From positions 1,488,001-1,552,000 of the forward strand of contig NZ_CP073578.1 in assembly GCF_018199995.1 (NCBI RefSeq): 64,000 nt of DNA. Direction: 5' to 3'. Each line of letters begins with the position of its first letter. Positions within the stretch are counted from its first letter, which is position 1. This DNA is from Photobacterium sp. GJ3 (lineage in GTDB: Bacteria > Pseudomonadota > Gammaproteobacteria > Enterobacterales > Vibrionaceae). Below the pieces are notes generated by a model, which had not been told where the DNA came from, searched no databases, and saw only the letters and a program-made list of their open reading frames with translations. Below are positions 1 to 10,068 of the stretch, piece by piece. Position numbers and translations under genes: made by a program.

Positions 1-128
1 TGCTAAATTAGCCTTTTCTTATTGATAAATAAAATAGTTAACTTGTGCACAGATGCCATCAGCATGCTTGAAAATCGTCGCTGACACACTATGATCCGGG
101 GTAGTGTAGGATGAATTAAGCAAATCAT

Positions 129-482
129 ATGGTTGTTGAATCTGAAGGTTATCACGCGCTGATAGAGTATTTTTCCGAAAACTTACATGTGTTTGAGGAA
201 TCAGGAACAGACGCGAGTGAAGAAACCGTCGAAAATGTGGTCACGGATCTGATTGCGACTAACCTGATGGCGGTTTTCAATCAGAACCCTGACCTGAAAC
301 CAGATTTCCGATTTAAGCTCATGCAGGAAGCAGATGCTGTGCTGGAAGACTTATCCGAAATCCTGGGCGGGCTCTGGTTAAAACACCCGGGCGTCGAGCA
401 AATTTCTTTTCTGGAAGACTATATCAGTCTGGTGAAGAACTTATTTGATAGCGTCATCAGTGAGCAAACCTCATTTGCTTGA
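129..482 (+). CDS. DUF3802 family protein
   Basis: A 117-residue acidic soluble protein that I match to DUF3802, a family of unknown function in Vibrio and relatives. The start MVVESEGYHALIEYFSEN and the spacing of hydrophobic positions in predicted helices fit the family; no catalytic motif or membrane segment is visible. It is a single-gene unit followed by a clear terminator, with the chemoreceptor gene starting about 230 bases later. The ATG has only a weak upstream purine stretch (AGGATGAATTAAG). Family assignment is from memory of the N-terminus. Confidence 0.75.
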   Translation: MVVESEGYHALIEYFSENLHVFEESGTDASEETVENVVTDLIATNLMAVFNQNPDLKPDFRFKLMQEADAVLEDLSEILGGLWLKHPGVEQISFLEDYISLVKNLFDSVISEQTSFA

Positions 483-500
483 TTCTGGGTTCCTTTCAAC

Positions 501-529
501 AAAAAAAGCAGCAGGAGCTGCTTTTTTTG
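501..529 (+). terminator. Rho-independent terminator after the DUF3802 gene
   Basis: AGCAGC/GCTGCT stem with an AGGA loop, flanked by A7 and T7, so it could work in both directions. Confidence 0.8.
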
Positions 530-712
530 TCTCTATACCGCTCAGGTAACCATTCGTTTTTGTTACGCTTTTTTGTCAATTGACATGTTTTTGTCACATT
601 GTTTCCGTATTTTACGGCGGAAATCATTTAGATAAAGATCACAATTGATGGCTCATGATTCTGACTCACGGAAGAGCACAGCCAGCAATTCTGATTGTGA
701 CAAAGGTTTATC

Positions 713-2752
713 ATGACGAAAAAGCATACATATCAGACACGGCTGTCTGTTGTATTCCTGATACAGTCTGTATTTCTGCTTCTGGTGGTGATCGGGGGAT
801 TGCTGTCACTGTTTGGAAATCAGGGCCTGAATCGGGTTGCCGCTCAGTTCAGCTTGCTCAGCCAGCAGGCATTGCCGGTTGCATCTCTCAATGCCGACAT
901 GGTGAAAGGTTCGCTGGCTTCGGCGCAAAGCCTATCTGAACTGATGAACAGTCGGTCGATTGAGCATCTGGAGTCTTCTCTGGCGTCTCTTAAGGCCAAT
1001 GAACAGCGTGTGGAAGATGCTGTCCGCAGTCTGGAAACATTAGCGAACCAGAACCAGCTCGGCTGGCTCTCGGATAAAGTGGCAAACTTCAGAACCGATC
1101 TTGCTGCGTTCAATCAGCTTGTTCAATCCATTTTTCAAACCCAGCAGCAGATTCTGACCCATCAGGCTAAGTTAGCGTCTGAGAAAGCGACGATGAACTA
1201 TGCCATCACTTCCGTCCGTTCAGAGATGAGCCGAATCAGTATTGGGCTCTATGCCGGGGATCAGGGAGCAATGGGGCATGTGACGAATTTTATTAATCAT
1301 TCTCAGGAAATGGGGACCAACATGATGGCCCTGTTGTTTGAAAGTGATTTGGCGAAAGCTGAAGCCATCGTGAAAGATCTGAAACGAACCAACCTTTCCG
1401 GGATGGAGTACGGCTGGAAAGAGCTGAATCGCATCAATCCGGAACTGGCCGAGTTCACCAGTCTGACCGTGCCATTTGAGATGGTGCAGGCACTTTTTGG
1501 TGAGCAAGGGATGGTGGCGCTCAAGCTGGAGACGTTGCGGTTGATTCAGGCGCAGGCACAGCAGGCTGCTCAGGCGAAGGCGCAGGTGAGTCAGATCATG
1601 CAGCAACTGACTGTTTTAGAAGCTGATTCCAGTCAAATGATGCATCAGAGTGAGCAAGGTGTGGTGACGGCCAGTGAGAATGCCAAGCTGATTTTTGTGG
1701 TTTTGAGTGCCGCAGGGCTCTTACTCGCGATTGCGAGTGGGATCTGGGTGAGCAAAACGGTTCGGCAATCTTTGCAGCGTCTGGATGATGTGGTGAAAGC
1801 AAACAGTCTGGGAGATCTGACGGTGCTGGCGGACGAAAAAGCGCCGCGTGAATTTGCAGAGCTTGCCGCGCTGCTGAACCTGTCCAACCAAGCGAACAGT
1901 CAGGCCATGGCTCAACTGAACCATAACAGCCAGCAGCTGAACATGGCCGCCGAGCGAAGCCAGTCTGCGTCAACACAGTCACGACACGCGATGAGCCAGC
2001 AAAGTGATCAGCTCAGTGCGATTGCCGCTGCAATTACAGAGCTGGAAGCATCCATTAAAGAGATTGCGCTCAGTACCACAGACTCTGAATCCGAGGCAGA
2101 AGCTGCCAATCAACTGGCGCAGGAGGGTGTGCGTATTATTGGCCGCAGTACTGAACGTCTGCAGTCGCTGGATGCACAATTTGCCCGCAATGAAACTTGT
2201 ATGAAAGCGCTGGATACACATGTGAACAGGATTACGGAGGTTGTTGAGCTCATCAGCTCGATCGCCAATAATACCAACCTGCTGGCGCTCAACGCCGCGA
2301 TTGAAGCTGCCCGCGCAGGTGAGCAAGGACGCGGTTTTGCGGTGGTTGCTGATGAAGTCCGCCAGTTAGCCCGCCAAACGAATCTGCAAACGGAGTCTAT
2401 CCGCCAGACGATTGAAGAATTGCATCTGGCTGCATTGGACGCAAATACTGCCATGCAGGAAAGTCGGCGTGAGATGACGGCCTCGATTTCACTCAGTGGT
2501 GATGTTGAATCCGCAATTCACAGGATTCAGGGAGCCATTGCCCGGATCTCAGATAAAGTGATCACCATTGCTGCAGCCACGCAGCAACAGGAGAATGCTT
2601 CCGTCGAAGTCGGCCGGAATGTGGAAGAAGTGGCCGGTCAGGCGAACCTGAACAACCAGCAGCTTGCAACGTTAGTGGAAGAAGCCGCCAAAGTCGCTGA
2701 CATTGCCCGCGAGCAGGAACAGTTGCTGACACGCTATAAAATTCGGGCGTAA
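713..2752 (+). CDS. Methyl-accepting chemotaxis protein
   Basis: A 679-residue transmembrane chemoreceptor. A short cytoplasmic N-terminus leads to TM1 (about residues 13-34), a helical periplasmic sensor region of about 290 residues, TM2 (about 328-347, [15 protein letters not shown]), a HAMP linker (about 347-400) and a long cytoplasmic coiled coil. The signalling tip near residues 521-550 has the canonical [20 protein letters not shown], which contacts CheA/CheW. No C-terminal CheR-binding pentapeptide is seen. The ligand cannot be read from the sequence. The start is supported by AAAGG 6 bases upstream. The gene is monocistronic with its own terminator. Confidence 0.95.
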   Translation: MTKKHTYQTRLSVVFLIQSVFLLLVVIGGLLSLFGNQGLNRVAAQFSLLSQQALPVASLNADMVKGSLASAQSLSELMNSRSIEHLESSLASLKANEQRVEDAVRSLETLANQNQLGWLSDKVANFRTDLAAFNQLVQSIFQTQQQILTHQAKLASEKATMNYAITSVRSEMSRISIGLYAGDQGAMGHVTNFINHSQEMGTNMMALLFESDLAKAEAIVKDLKRTNLSGMEYGWKELNRINPELAEFTSLTVPFEMVQALFGEQGMVALKLETLRLIQAQAQQAAQAKAQVSQIMQQLTVLEADSSQMMHQSEQGVVTASENAKLIFVVLSAAGLLLAIASGIWVSKTVRQSLQRLDDVVKANSLGDLTVLADEKAPREFAELAALLNLSNQANSQAMAQLNHNSQQLNMAAERSQSASTQSRHAMSQQSDQLSAIAAAITELEASIKEIALSTTDSESEAEAANQLAQEGVRIIGRSTERLQSLDAQFARNETCMKALDTHVNRITEVVELISSIANNTNLLALNAAIEAARAGEQGRGFAVVADEVRQLARQTNLQTESIRQTIEELHLAALDANTAMQESRREMTASISLSGDVESAIHRIQGAIARISDKVITIAAATQQQENASVEVGRNVEEVAGQANLNNQQLATLVEEAAKVADIAREQEQLLTRYKIRA

Positions 2753-2792
2753 AACACGCCGAAAACCGCTGACCGTCTTGTCACCGGATAAC

Positions 2793-2820
2793 CAACGCCA
2801 GTAGAATGCTGGCGTTTTTT
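2793..2820 (+). terminator. Rho-independent terminator after the chemoreceptor gene
   Basis: AACGCCAG stem, 7-base loop, CTGGCGTT and a T run. Confidence 0.85.
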
Positions 2821-2837
2821 CATTCCGGAATATTTCT

Positions 2838-3563
2838 ATGCGTATTCACGCCGTTCATCAGCTGTATGATGCCCGACTGGCCCGATCAACCCGTCCTTTT
2901 CTCGCCCGTGGCGGAAAAGTTGAGCGGTGCCGGTTTTGTATGCTTCGGGCGCATCTCTGTATTTGTTCTTTGAAGTCTGAAGTGGAATCAGACGCCGCGT
3001 TTATGCTGGTGATGTATGATGATGAAGTGCTCAAGCCCAGTAATACCGGGCGGCTTATTGCTGATCTGTTCCGGGATACCTTCGCCTTTATCTGGTCCAG
3101 AACGGCGCCTGATCCGGCTATGCTTGGCATCCTTGCGGATCCGCAATGGCAACCTTATGTGATTTTCCCGGCCGAATATGGGACGCCTGAGCGTGTTGCC
3201 ACACAGATTTCCGTGGCACCCGGCAAACGTCCGCTGTTTATTTTGCTGGATGGCAGCTGGTCCGAAGCGAAGAAAATGTTTCGTAAAAGTCCGTATCTGG
3301 ATGGGTTTCCGATGCTGTCGATTACGCCGGATTCACGTTCCCGTTACCGGGTGCGGGAGGCCGCGAAAGAGAATCAGCTCGGGACGGCGGAAGTTGCCGC
3401 ACGGATCGTGGATGCTTATGGCGAATCGCAAAATGCCGAGGCATTGGATTTGTGGTTTGATGTGTTCCGGGAAAGCTATCTGGCGGGGAAGCTGAATCGC
3501 CCATTGCCGGAAGATTCTGCCGTCAGTCGGCTGCGTCAGACGGCCAGCGCTGAAGCGGTTTGA
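2838..3563 (+). CDS. tapT: tRNA-uridine aminocarboxypropyltransferase (DTW domain, YfiP/TapT)
   Basis: 241 residues, closely matching E. coli YfiP/TapT over the whole length. That enzyme transfers the 3-amino-3-carboxypropyl group of S-adenosylmethionine to U47 in the tRNA variable loop (acp3U). Visible: the RATRPFLARG-like N-terminus (here RSTRPFLARG), a Cys cluster CRFCMLRAHLCIC likely to bind metal, PSNTGRLIADL, and the DTW-family signature as LDGSWSEAKKMFRKSPYLD. The position called DTW in the family name is DGSW here, DGTW in E. coli. The gene lies between a terminator and nagK and appears to be transcribed alone. Confidence 0.9.
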   Translation: MRIHAVHQLYDARLARSTRPFLARGGKVERCRFCMLRAHLCICSLKSEVESDAAFMLVMYDDEVLKPSNTGRLIADLFRDTFAFIWSRTAPDPAMLGILADPQWQPYVIFPAEYGTPERVATQISVAPGKRPLFILLDGSWSEAKKMFRKSPYLDGFPMLSITPDSRSRYRVREAAKENQLGTAEVAARIVDAYGESQNAEALDLWFDVFRESYLAGKLNRPLPEDSAVSRLRQTASAEAV

Positions 3564-3702
3564 GCAATCCAGAAATTACATGATTTACTTGTTTTAAATG
3601 TGCACTGACGCTGACTGATGACTTGCTAAATAAGGCTCAGGTCACAGTCTGTATATCCTGAACGATGGATAATTTTCGCAGCGTAAAATAATGGAGAGAA
3701 CG

Positions 3703-4617
3703 ATGTATTACGGCTTCGATGTCGGTGGAACCAAAATTGAATTTGGTGCTTTTGACGAACAACTGCAACGCGTGGCGACCGAACGTGTCCCGACACCGGG
3801 TGATGATTATGACGCGTTAATCGAAACGCTGGTGGACCTGATTCAGCAAGCGGATCAGACTTTCGGCTGCGAAGGCAAAATCGGTATCGGGATTCCCGGC
3901 ATGGAAGATGCGGAAGATGGCAGTGTGCTGACTTCAAACATCCCGGCTGCGAAAGGCCGCTTTTTACGCCGGGATCTGGAAAACCGCCTTGGACGCGCCG
4001 TGAGCATTGATAACGATGCCAACTGTTTTGCACTGTCTGAAGCCTGGGATGAAGCCCTGCGTGATGAGCCTTCTGTGCTTGGATTGATTCTGGGGACAGG
4101 TTTCGGTGGTGGTTTGGTTTTCGGAGGCAAAGTTTTCTCCGGCAAAAACCATGTCGCAGGGGAGCTGGGCCATACTCGCTTGCCGATTGATGCCTGGTTT
4201 CACCTTGGTGAGAAAGCACCGTTGTTCCAGTGTGGCTGTGACAATCGGGGTTGTATCGATAATTATCTGTCTGGTCGTGGCTTCGAACAGCTTTATGCGC
4301 ATTATTACGGCGAGAAAGTACCAGCGATTGAGGTTATCCAGCGCTATCAGCAGGGTGAAGCCAAAGCCGTGGCGCATGTGGAGCGCTTTGTTGAACTGCT
4401 CGCTATCTGCCTTGGAAACCTGCTGACCGGGCTGGATCCGCACGTGATTGTGCTGGGCGGTGGACTCTCGAACTTCGCTCTCTTGTATGAAGAACTGCCG
4501 AAACGCTTGCCAAAACATTTACTCTCTGTAGCCCGTGCGCCGAAGATCATCAAAGCCAAACACGGCGATGCGGGAGGCGTTCGCGGCGCGGCGTTTCTGA
4601 ATATCGAAAAAGTTTAA
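3703..4617 (+). CDS. nagK: N-acetyl-D-glucosamine kinase (ROK family)
   Basis: 304 residues, aligned end to end with E. coli NagK. It phosphorylates GlcNAc released by peptidoglycan or chitin turnover to GlcNAc-6-phosphate. Visible: ATP-binding DVGGTK at the N-terminus, the [16 protein letters not shown] segment with the catalytic Asp, [16 protein letters not shown], the zinc motif [17 protein letters not shown], and the C-terminal [15 protein letters not shown] chose the second ATG because GGAGAG lies just upstream and it gives the family start MYYGFD; an ATG at 3691 would add four residues. A terminator follows. Confidence 0.93.
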   Translation: MYYGFDVGGTKIEFGAFDEQLQRVATERVPTPGDDYDALIETLVDLIQQADQTFGCEGKIGIGIPGMEDAEDGSVLTSNIPAAKGRFLRRDLENRLGRAVSIDNDANCFALSEAWDEALRDEPSVLGLILGTGFGGGLVFGGKVFSGKNHVAGELGHTRLPIDAWFHLGEKAPLFQCGCDNRGCIDNYLSGRGFEQLYAHYYGEKVPAIEVIQRYQQGEAKAVAHVERFVELLAICLGNLLTGLDPHVIVLGGGLSNFALLYEELPKRLPKHLLSVARAPKIIKAKHGDAGGVRGAAFLNIEKV

Positions 4618-4650
4618 GCATCCATCGCCATTTCATTGGCAACATGAAGC

Positions 4651-4676
4651 AGCAGGGGCTAAAATCCCTGCTTTTT
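4651..4676 (+). terminator. Rho-independent terminator after nagK
   Basis: AGCAGGG/CCCTGCT stem followed by T5. Confidence 0.75.
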
Positions 4677-4696
4677 CGTATTCAGGTAACAACAAC

Positions 4697-5962
4697 ATGG
4701 CATTTTCCGGGTTAGGGCTACAGGCAGACATTCTTTCTGTCGTCGACAGACTGGGTTTTTCAGAACCAACGCCTGTACAGCAACTGGCGATTCCCGTTGC
4801 TTTGAAGGGGCAGGATGTTCTGGCCGCCGCGCAAACGGGAACAGGAAAAACCGCCGCATTCGGTTTGCCATTGATTCAGCACCTGCTGACCAAACCTGCG
4901 CCGGAGCGGTCGCAGGAGAGTCGTCAAGGCGCGCCCATCCGGGCACTGATTCTGACACCCACCCGAGAACTGGCGCAGCAGGTGCAGGATAATCTGACAA
5001 CCTATTGTGCGTCACTGCCGGTGACTTCCGTTGCCGTTTATGGCGGCACCAGCATCAATCTGCAAACCAAAGCGCTTCGCGCATTCCCTGAGATTGTCGT
5101 CGCGACACCAGGCCGCTTACTGGATCATGCCCACATGGGGAATGTCGATCTCAGTCAAGTGGAGTATCTGGTGTTTGATGAAGCCGACCGAATGCTGGAT
5201 ATGGGGTTTCAGGTTGAAATTCAGCGGATTCTGAGACGCTTGAAGGCGTCTCGTCAGACCTTGCTGTTCTCGGCTACGTTTTCACAGGCCGTGAAAGCGC
5301 TGGCCTATAAAATGATGCATGAACCTGAAGTCATTGAGGTGACGCCAGCCAATACAACGGCAGAGACGGTGAAACAAATCGTTTATCCGGTGGACAAGCA
5401 CCGGAAAGCTGAACTGCTGGCTTATCTGATCGGCTCCCGGAACTGGCAGCAAGTACTGGTGTTTACCAAAACCAAGCAGGGCTCAGATGCGCTGGTGAAA
5501 GAGCTCAAGCTCGATGGCATTCAGGCCGTATCGATTCATGGCGATAAAAGCCAGGGCGCACGCCAGCGGGCGCTGGATGATTTTAAAGCCGGTAAAGTCC
5601 GGGCCTTGATTGCGACAGATGTCGCCGCGAGGGGACTCGATATTGAGCAGTTGTCTCAGGTGGTTAATTTTGACCTGCCTTATCAGGCAGAAGATTATGT
5701 CCACCGGATTGGCCGGACAGGTCGTGCCGGCAGTGAAGGGCTGGCAGTTTCGCTGATGAGTCTGGACGAAGAATGGGCATTAAAAGCGATTGAGACCTTG
5801 CTTGATACACGATTGCCTCAGGAATGGCTGGCGGGTTATGAACCGGATCCGGCCATCGCTCCGCCTGAACATGCCCCGAAAGGGCGTTCTGCGGATAAGC
5901 GGCGGATGAAAAAGCAGATGAAGATCCATCAGGGGCGCGGCAAACGCACACAGCGCCGGTAA
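4697..5962 (+). CDS. DEAD-box ATP-dependent RNA helicase, RhlE-like
   Basis: 421 residues with the full motif set: Q motif (GFSEPTPVQ), I AQTGTGKT (about 43-50), Ia PTRELAQQ, Ib TPGR, II DEAD (about 160), III SAT (in LFSATFS), IV VFTKT, V ARGLDIEQ and VI HRIGRTGR (about 336). The tail is short and very basic (KRRMKKQMKIHQGRGKRTQRR region), as in RhlE-type proteins. A role in cold-stress or ribosome/RNA remodelling is typical of the family but cannot be assigned here. The start ATG follows AGGTAACAACAAC. It converges with fabH across a shared terminator. Confidence 0.92.
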   Translation: MAFSGLGLQADILSVVDRLGFSEPTPVQQLAIPVALKGQDVLAAAQTGTGKTAAFGLPLIQHLLTKPAPERSQESRQGAPIRALILTPTRELAQQVQDNLTTYCASLPVTSVAVYGGTSINLQTKALRAFPEIVVATPGRLLDHAHMGNVDLSQVEYLVFDEADRMLDMGFQVEIQRILRRLKASRQTLLFSATFSQAVKALAYKMMHEPEVIEVTPANTTAETVKQIVYPVDKHRKAELLAYLIGSRNWQQVLVFTKTKQGSDALVKELKLDGIQAVSIHGDKSQGARQRALDDFKAGKVRALIATDVAARGLDIEQLSQVVNFDLPYQAEDYVHRIGRTGRAGSEGLAVSLMSLDEEWALKAIETLLDTRLPQEWLAGYEPDPAIAPPEHAPKGRSADKRRMKKQMKIHQGRGKRTQRR

Positions 5963-5981
5963 ATCAGGTTCGAGAAGCATG

Positions 5982-6010
5982 AAAAAAGCCACTGTCATCA
6001 GTGGCTTTTT
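5982..6010. terminator. Bidirectional terminator between the helicase gene and fabH
   Basis: AAAAAAGCCACTG / CAGTGGCTTTTT stem with A and T runs on both sides; it serves the two converging genes. Confidence 0.85.
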
Positions 6011-6030
6011 GGATCCATGGCGGCGAAAAA

Positions 6031-7107
6031 CTATTTCACGCCGGTACAGTGATCAATCGCATTCTGCATGATTTCGCGCGCGGATTGGTCGCATGGCGGT
6101 AAGCAAGCGTCAGAAGTCCCTATTGGTGTGACTCGCTGTCCCCACTTGATAATGCTGGCTCCCCAGGTCAAACCGGCACCGAATGCCGCCGAGAGAATGG
6201 TATTGCCCGGTTTGATGAAACCCTGTTCGACCGCTTCACACAGCGCAATCGGCACGGTTGCAGCCGACGTGTTGCCGTATTGCTGGATATTGATAAAGGC
6301 CTTCTCCAGCGGAATGCCTGTGTGATCGCAGAGCGCTTCAATAATACGCTTGTTGGCTTGATGGGGAATGACGACATCAATCTCATCTTTACTCAGTCCT
6401 GCACGGTCAAGAACCGTGCTGGCGGCTGAGCCCATGCCGCGTACGGCGCGGCGGAAGATTTCACGGCCAACGAAATTGAAGGTGAAATGGCCCGGGTCGG
6501 GATCAAACCGATCCATGGACGTCCCAAAGTCAGGAATGGCCAGCACATCCCGTCCTTCGGCATCACAACCCAGCTGAGATTCCTGAAGACCGGTATTCTC
6601 TTCGGTCCGGCTGATGACGACTGCACCTGCACCGTCACCAAACAAAACAGCCGTATCACGTTTGCTCCAGTCAATCAGCCAGGACAGGCGCTCGGCCCCA
6701 ATGACCAGCGCATGGCGGTAGTTACCGACCTGAATCAGACGGGTGGCTGTTTCAAGACTATATAAAAAGCCAGTACAGGCAGCGTTGATATCGAAGGCTG
6801 CCGCGCCGGTTGCACCCAGTTCAAGTGCAACTTTTGATGCAATATTTGGCAGCAGGGTGTCTGGCGAGCAGGAAGCGATAATCACCAGATCCATATCTTG
6901 ACCGGTGAGTCCGGCGGCGGCCAGCGCATGGGCACCGGCGACTTCAGCCATCTGGGATGTGTTGACATGACTGATCCGACGTTCCTGAATTCCGGTACGG
7001 GTTTGGATCCATTCATCGGTGGTTTCGACAAACTGGCTGAGTTCATCATTGGTCAGAATTGCAGGGGGAAGGCATTTACCCCAGCCAGTAATTTCAGCGT
7101 GGTACAT
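6031..7107 (-). CDS. fabH: Beta-ketoacyl-ACP synthase III family protein (second FabH type)
   Basis: 358-residue thiolase-fold enzyme. The FabH triad is intact: Cys111 (AACTGFL), His249 (PHQANKR) and Asn279 (YGNTSAA). FabH condenses a short acyl-CoA with malonyl-ACP to start fatty-acid synthesis. This copy stands alone rather than in a fab operon, and carries about 30 extra C-terminal residues with two Cys, so it is probably the second FabH-type paralogue that vibrios carry, with a possibly different primer choice. It could in principle supply acyl chains for the lipopeptide made 10 kb away, but nothing in the sequence shows that. Confidence 0.85.
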   Translation of the reverse strand: MYHAEITGWGKCLPPAILTNDELSQFVETTDEWIQTRTGIQERRISHVNTSQMAEVAGAHALAAAGLTGQDMDLVIIASCSPDTLLPNIASKVALELGATGAAAFDINAACTGFLYSLETATRLIQVGNYRHALVIGAERLSWLIDWSKRDTAVLFGDGAGAVVISRTEENTGLQESQLGCDAEGRDVLAIPDFGTSMDRFDPDPGHFTFNFVGREIFRRAVRGMGSAASTVLDRAGLSKDEIDVVIPHQANKRIIEALCDHTGIPLEKAFINIQQYGNTSAATVPIALCEAVEQGFIKPGNTILSAAFGAGLTWGASIIKWGQRVTPIGTSDACLPPCDQSAREIMQNAIDHCTGVK

Positions 7108-7563
7108 AGCGATTCTCTTTATTGTCTGTGGCAGGCTGAAGGATTCGCCTTTTGTGAATCCGTTGTCTTCTCTGCAGAAAAATGCAGGAAAATCGTTGAA
7201 AAAGTTTCTATTCAGTTCTTCATCTTACTTCAAGCGCTCAAGGCCATGCAACGACGAGGCGGCGGAGATTGTCAGTGTGATTGAAGAATTCAGACATGCG
7301 TTTGAAAATGGGCGTCAGCACGCTGATTTCGCAGGGGCGTAAAGGCTCAGGCAGGGTGCAAGAGATTTGGCGTGGACGCGAACGGAATAAAAAAAGGCGG
7401 CCGAGGTGACCGCCGGGAATAAAAGATATGGGTATTACTATACCTGAGACACTGTAGCCACGATGCAGAATCGATTGGCCGCCGGGCCACAGGATCTTCG
7501 GTATATTGTTATTATTATCAGGGAATAGTGTTCTTGATTGTTCCTGAACCGTTACCGGAACCG
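7108..7563. other. Intergenic region: fabH upstream and long 3' UTR of the dicarboxylate transporter
   Basis: No convincing gene. On the minus strand, the transporter stop is followed by about 150 bases before the GC-rich terminator at 7387-7416. The first part is an imperfect repeat of GGTAACGGTTCC. The remaining part upstream of fabH shows no clear operator. The 3' UTR length leaves room for a processed small RNA (inference). Confidence 0.4.
7387..7416 (-). terminator. Rho-independent terminator of the dicarboxylate transporter transcript
   Basis: On the minus strand, GGCGG(TC)...(GG)CCGCC followed by T7. Confidence 0.8.
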
Positions 7564-8934
7564 TTACCAGAACAGATATGCAATGATGGTCAGCAGCACT
7601 ATCGCAACCAGATTCAGGTAGATTCCGGCGCGCATCATTTCACTCTGCTTGATATGCCCTGAGCCAAACATGATGGCATTCGGCGGTGTCGCAACCGGTA
7701 ACATGAAGGCACAGGATGCAGCCACACCGATCAGCACCGACAGAATCACAGGTGAGACGCCCAGTGCTTCTGCAACGGATGCGAAAACAGGCACCAGCAA
7801 TGCAGCACTGGCTGTATTACTCGCAAATTCAGTCAGGAAGACCACAAAGGCTGCAATGACCAGAATTGTGAACAGCAGGCCAGCCTGATCCAGGAAGCCA
7901 CTCAGGCTGTTCGCCAGAAAGACGCTGGTACCCGTGTCTTTCAGAACGTTGCTCAGACAGATACCGCCACCAAACAGCAGCAGAACGCCCCAGTCGGTTG
8001 TTTTCTCGATTTGTTTCCAGTCAACCACGCGGGATGCACCCAGCAGCGCAATGGCAAACAGGGCCACCAGCGTGTCAAAACTACTCAGACCGCCCAGCAT
8101 CGCGTTGATCGGCTTGCTGAAAATCCACAGACAGACAGTAATGGCAAAGATGACCAGTGTGATTTTTCTACCGTTCGTCCACTCAACAGGCTGATGATTC
8201 AGTTCGAAGGTATGGTTCAGGTTCGGCTTCAGCAGGAAGTACAGCACGGCTGCAGCCAGTGGCAACAAGACAATCGTAATGGGCAGACCAAACTTCATCC
8301 AGCCAGTAAAACTGATACCTGCCTCTGCAGCAGCGATGGCGTTTGGCGGGCTGCCGACCAGCGTCGCGATCCCACCGATGCTGGCGCTGTAGGCGACGCC
8401 CAGCAGAACAAAGACATAAGTGTTGCGCTGATCTTTGGCATCGACTTTGGCCAGAACACCCAGCACCAGAGGCAGCATCATGGCGGCAGTCGCGGTATTA
8501 CTGATCCACATCGAGAGTCCAGCTGTTACGCCGAACAGCATAAAGACGGCGACGGACATTTTCCCTTTCGCCATCAGTAAGACTTTGTCGGCGATGGCCT
8601 TATCCAGCGCTTGGGTGCGGAGTGCAGCAGCCAGGGCAAAACCGCCTAAAAACAGGAAAATAATCGGGTTTGCGAAATTGCTCAGCGCAACGTTGGTTTT
8701 GAATACACCAAACCCAACGGCTAAGAGCGGGACCAGCAGGGCCGTGATGCTGACGTGAACGGCTTCGGTTAGCCAGAGAACGGCAACGAAAGCAAGAATA
8801 CTGAGACCGGTGGCAACTTCCTTCTCAACGGGCAGCGTGTTGAGCAGAACGAAGAAGAGTGCGATATCTGCAAGCAGTATCAGGCTGTTCCGGTCAAACA
8901 GCCACTGTTTCAGTGTGAGTGCTAAGGCTGTCAT
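7564..8934 (-). CDS. Na+/dicarboxylate symporter, DASS (SLC13, INDY) family
   Basis: 456-residue inner-membrane carrier with about 11-12 hydrophobic segments. Both SNT signatures that bind substrate and Na+ in VcINDY are present: [13 protein letters not shown] and [13 protein letters not shown], together with SPPNAI and TPPNAIM loops. Likely substrates are succinate, fumarate or malate. A longer open frame exists upstream to 9138, but I choose the ATG at 8934 because AAGGAA lies 6-8 bases before it and the extra N-terminus is not membrane-like. The nearby malic enzyme makes sense for C4-acid catabolism, though sanA lies between them. Confidence 0.9.
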   Translation of the reverse strand: MTALALTLKQWLFDRNSLILLADIALFFVLLNTLPVEKEVATGLSILAFVAVLWLTEAVHVSITALLVPLLAVGFGVFKTNVALSNFANPIIFLFLGGFALAAALRTQALDKAIADKVLLMAKGKMSVAVFMLFGVTAGLSMWISNTATAAMMLPLVLGVLAKVDAKDQRNTYVFVLLGVAYSASIGGIATLVGSPPNAIAAAEAGISFTGWMKFGLPITIVLLPLAAAVLYFLLKPNLNHTFELNHQPVEWTNGRKITLVIFAITVCLWIFSKPINAMLGGLSSFDTLVALFAIALLGASRVVDWKQIEKTTDWGVLLLFGGGICLSNVLKDTGTSVFLANSLSGFLDQAGLLFTILVIAAFVVFLTEFASNTASAALLVPVFASVAEALGVSPVILSVLIGVAASCAFMLPVATPPNAIMFGSGHIKQSEMMRAGIYLNLVAIVLLTIIAYLFW

Positions 8935-9203
8935 AGAGGTTCCTTCAGATTGACTGTTGTTATTTTGGGTGTGTTGACACTGTGTTCGGAAACCCTTCAC
9001 AGTGTTGTCAGGCTGAAATGTTGCATTTTTTTTAACGGTTGTTAACGCGTTTGTGGCCTGCACGGCAAGAAGTGATTGCTTTTGTGAGGTGGTGTTTTTT
9101 GAATGTGTGGGAATCCACCCATTGCTGAACCGGATCAACGTTGAAACGGGTCATCCTGTGCTGAGTCGGATGAGCTCAGGCATGCCCGTTTAGAATGTAA
9201 ACA

Positions 9204-9890
9204 TCAGGAATTCAACGGGCTGGGGGGCGTAGTTTCTGGCTGAGGCGGTGGCGTGAATATCGGTTCTTTGGGGCCGGGGAATCGCGGTTGTTCGTCCAGC
9301 ACGTACAGATCGAGCCAGGCTTTTACGCGTGCCAGCACTTCCCGTAATCTGATTTTAAATCCGGCAACCCCATGCGGCGCAGGCACGGCCAGACAAATGG
9401 CATCAATCTGTTTATGCTCCGCAATAAAGAGCGCCCGCTCGCAGTGAAAGCGCTGGGTAATGATGGTGAGGCTGTTGGCTTCGAAGACATCCCGGGCGCG
9501 CATCACGGAGTCCAGTGTTCGGAATCCGGCGTAGTCCAGAACAATCACTTCATCCGGAATATTGGCTTTCAGCAGATCCCGCTTCATGGTCCAGGGCTCA
9601 TTGTAGGAACGGTGCGCGTTGTCACCGCTCAGGAGCAGAATCTGGATTTTTTTCTCGCGGTACAGTTCAACGGCGGCATCCATGCGGAAGTTATAGTAAG
9701 GGTTCAGATTGTGGGCAATATATTTGCTGGTGCCCAGCACTAAGCCCACGGTGCGGGCTGGCACCTGTTCGATTTGGGTGTAAATACGATCAGACGTGGA
9801 TGCAGCCACCCAACGATCCAGAATCAGGGAAACACCACATAAAAGAATGAGAAAAATGGCGGCATAACGCAGAAAAGAGCGCAGCTTCAT
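9204..9890 (-). CDS. sanA: SanA/YdcF-family envelope protein (DUF218)
   Basis: 228 residues, matching E. coli SanA along its length. There is one N-terminal membrane anchor (about residues 8-25), then a DUF218/ElyC-like domain with LGTSKY, LLLSGDN, SYNEPWTMK, LDYAGFRTLDS and TQRFHCERALFIA. SanA affects outer-envelope permeability (vancomycin sensitivity in E. coli); its chemistry is unsettled. The C-terminus is Pro-rich (FTPPPQPETTPPSP), unlike E. coli. GGAA precedes the start ATG. Confidence 0.9.
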   Translation of the reverse strand: MKLRSFLRYAAIFLILLCGVSLILDRWVAASTSDRIYTQIEQVPARTVGLVLGTSKYIAHNLNPYYNFRMDAAVELYREKKIQILLLSGDNAHRSYNEPWTMKRDLLKANIPDEVIVLDYAGFRTLDSVMRARDVFEANSLTIITQRFHCERALFIAEHKQIDAICLAVPAPHGVAGFKIRLREVLARVKAWLDLYVLDEQPRFPGPKEPIFTPPPQPETTPPSPLNS

Positions 9891-10016
9891 AGGGTTCCAA
9901 AATATATAAATGACCTCGTTGACTCGGATAAGTGTAACCTAATTCGTTGATAATGTTGTGTAAAAATCAGGTCATACTTGTGATCATTTTTGGTTGGTAT
10001 TTGCGCAGGTTGCGGA

Positions 10017-10046
10017 AATAAAAAACCCGCCACTGGCGGCGGGTTT
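10017..10046 (-). terminator. Rho-independent terminator of maeA
   Basis: Minus strand: CCCGCC / GGCGGG stem with GCCAGT-type loop followed by a T run; immediately after the maeA stop. Confidence 0.8.
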
Positions 10047-10068
10047 GTTCAGGTGTGAGACCAGCGGA

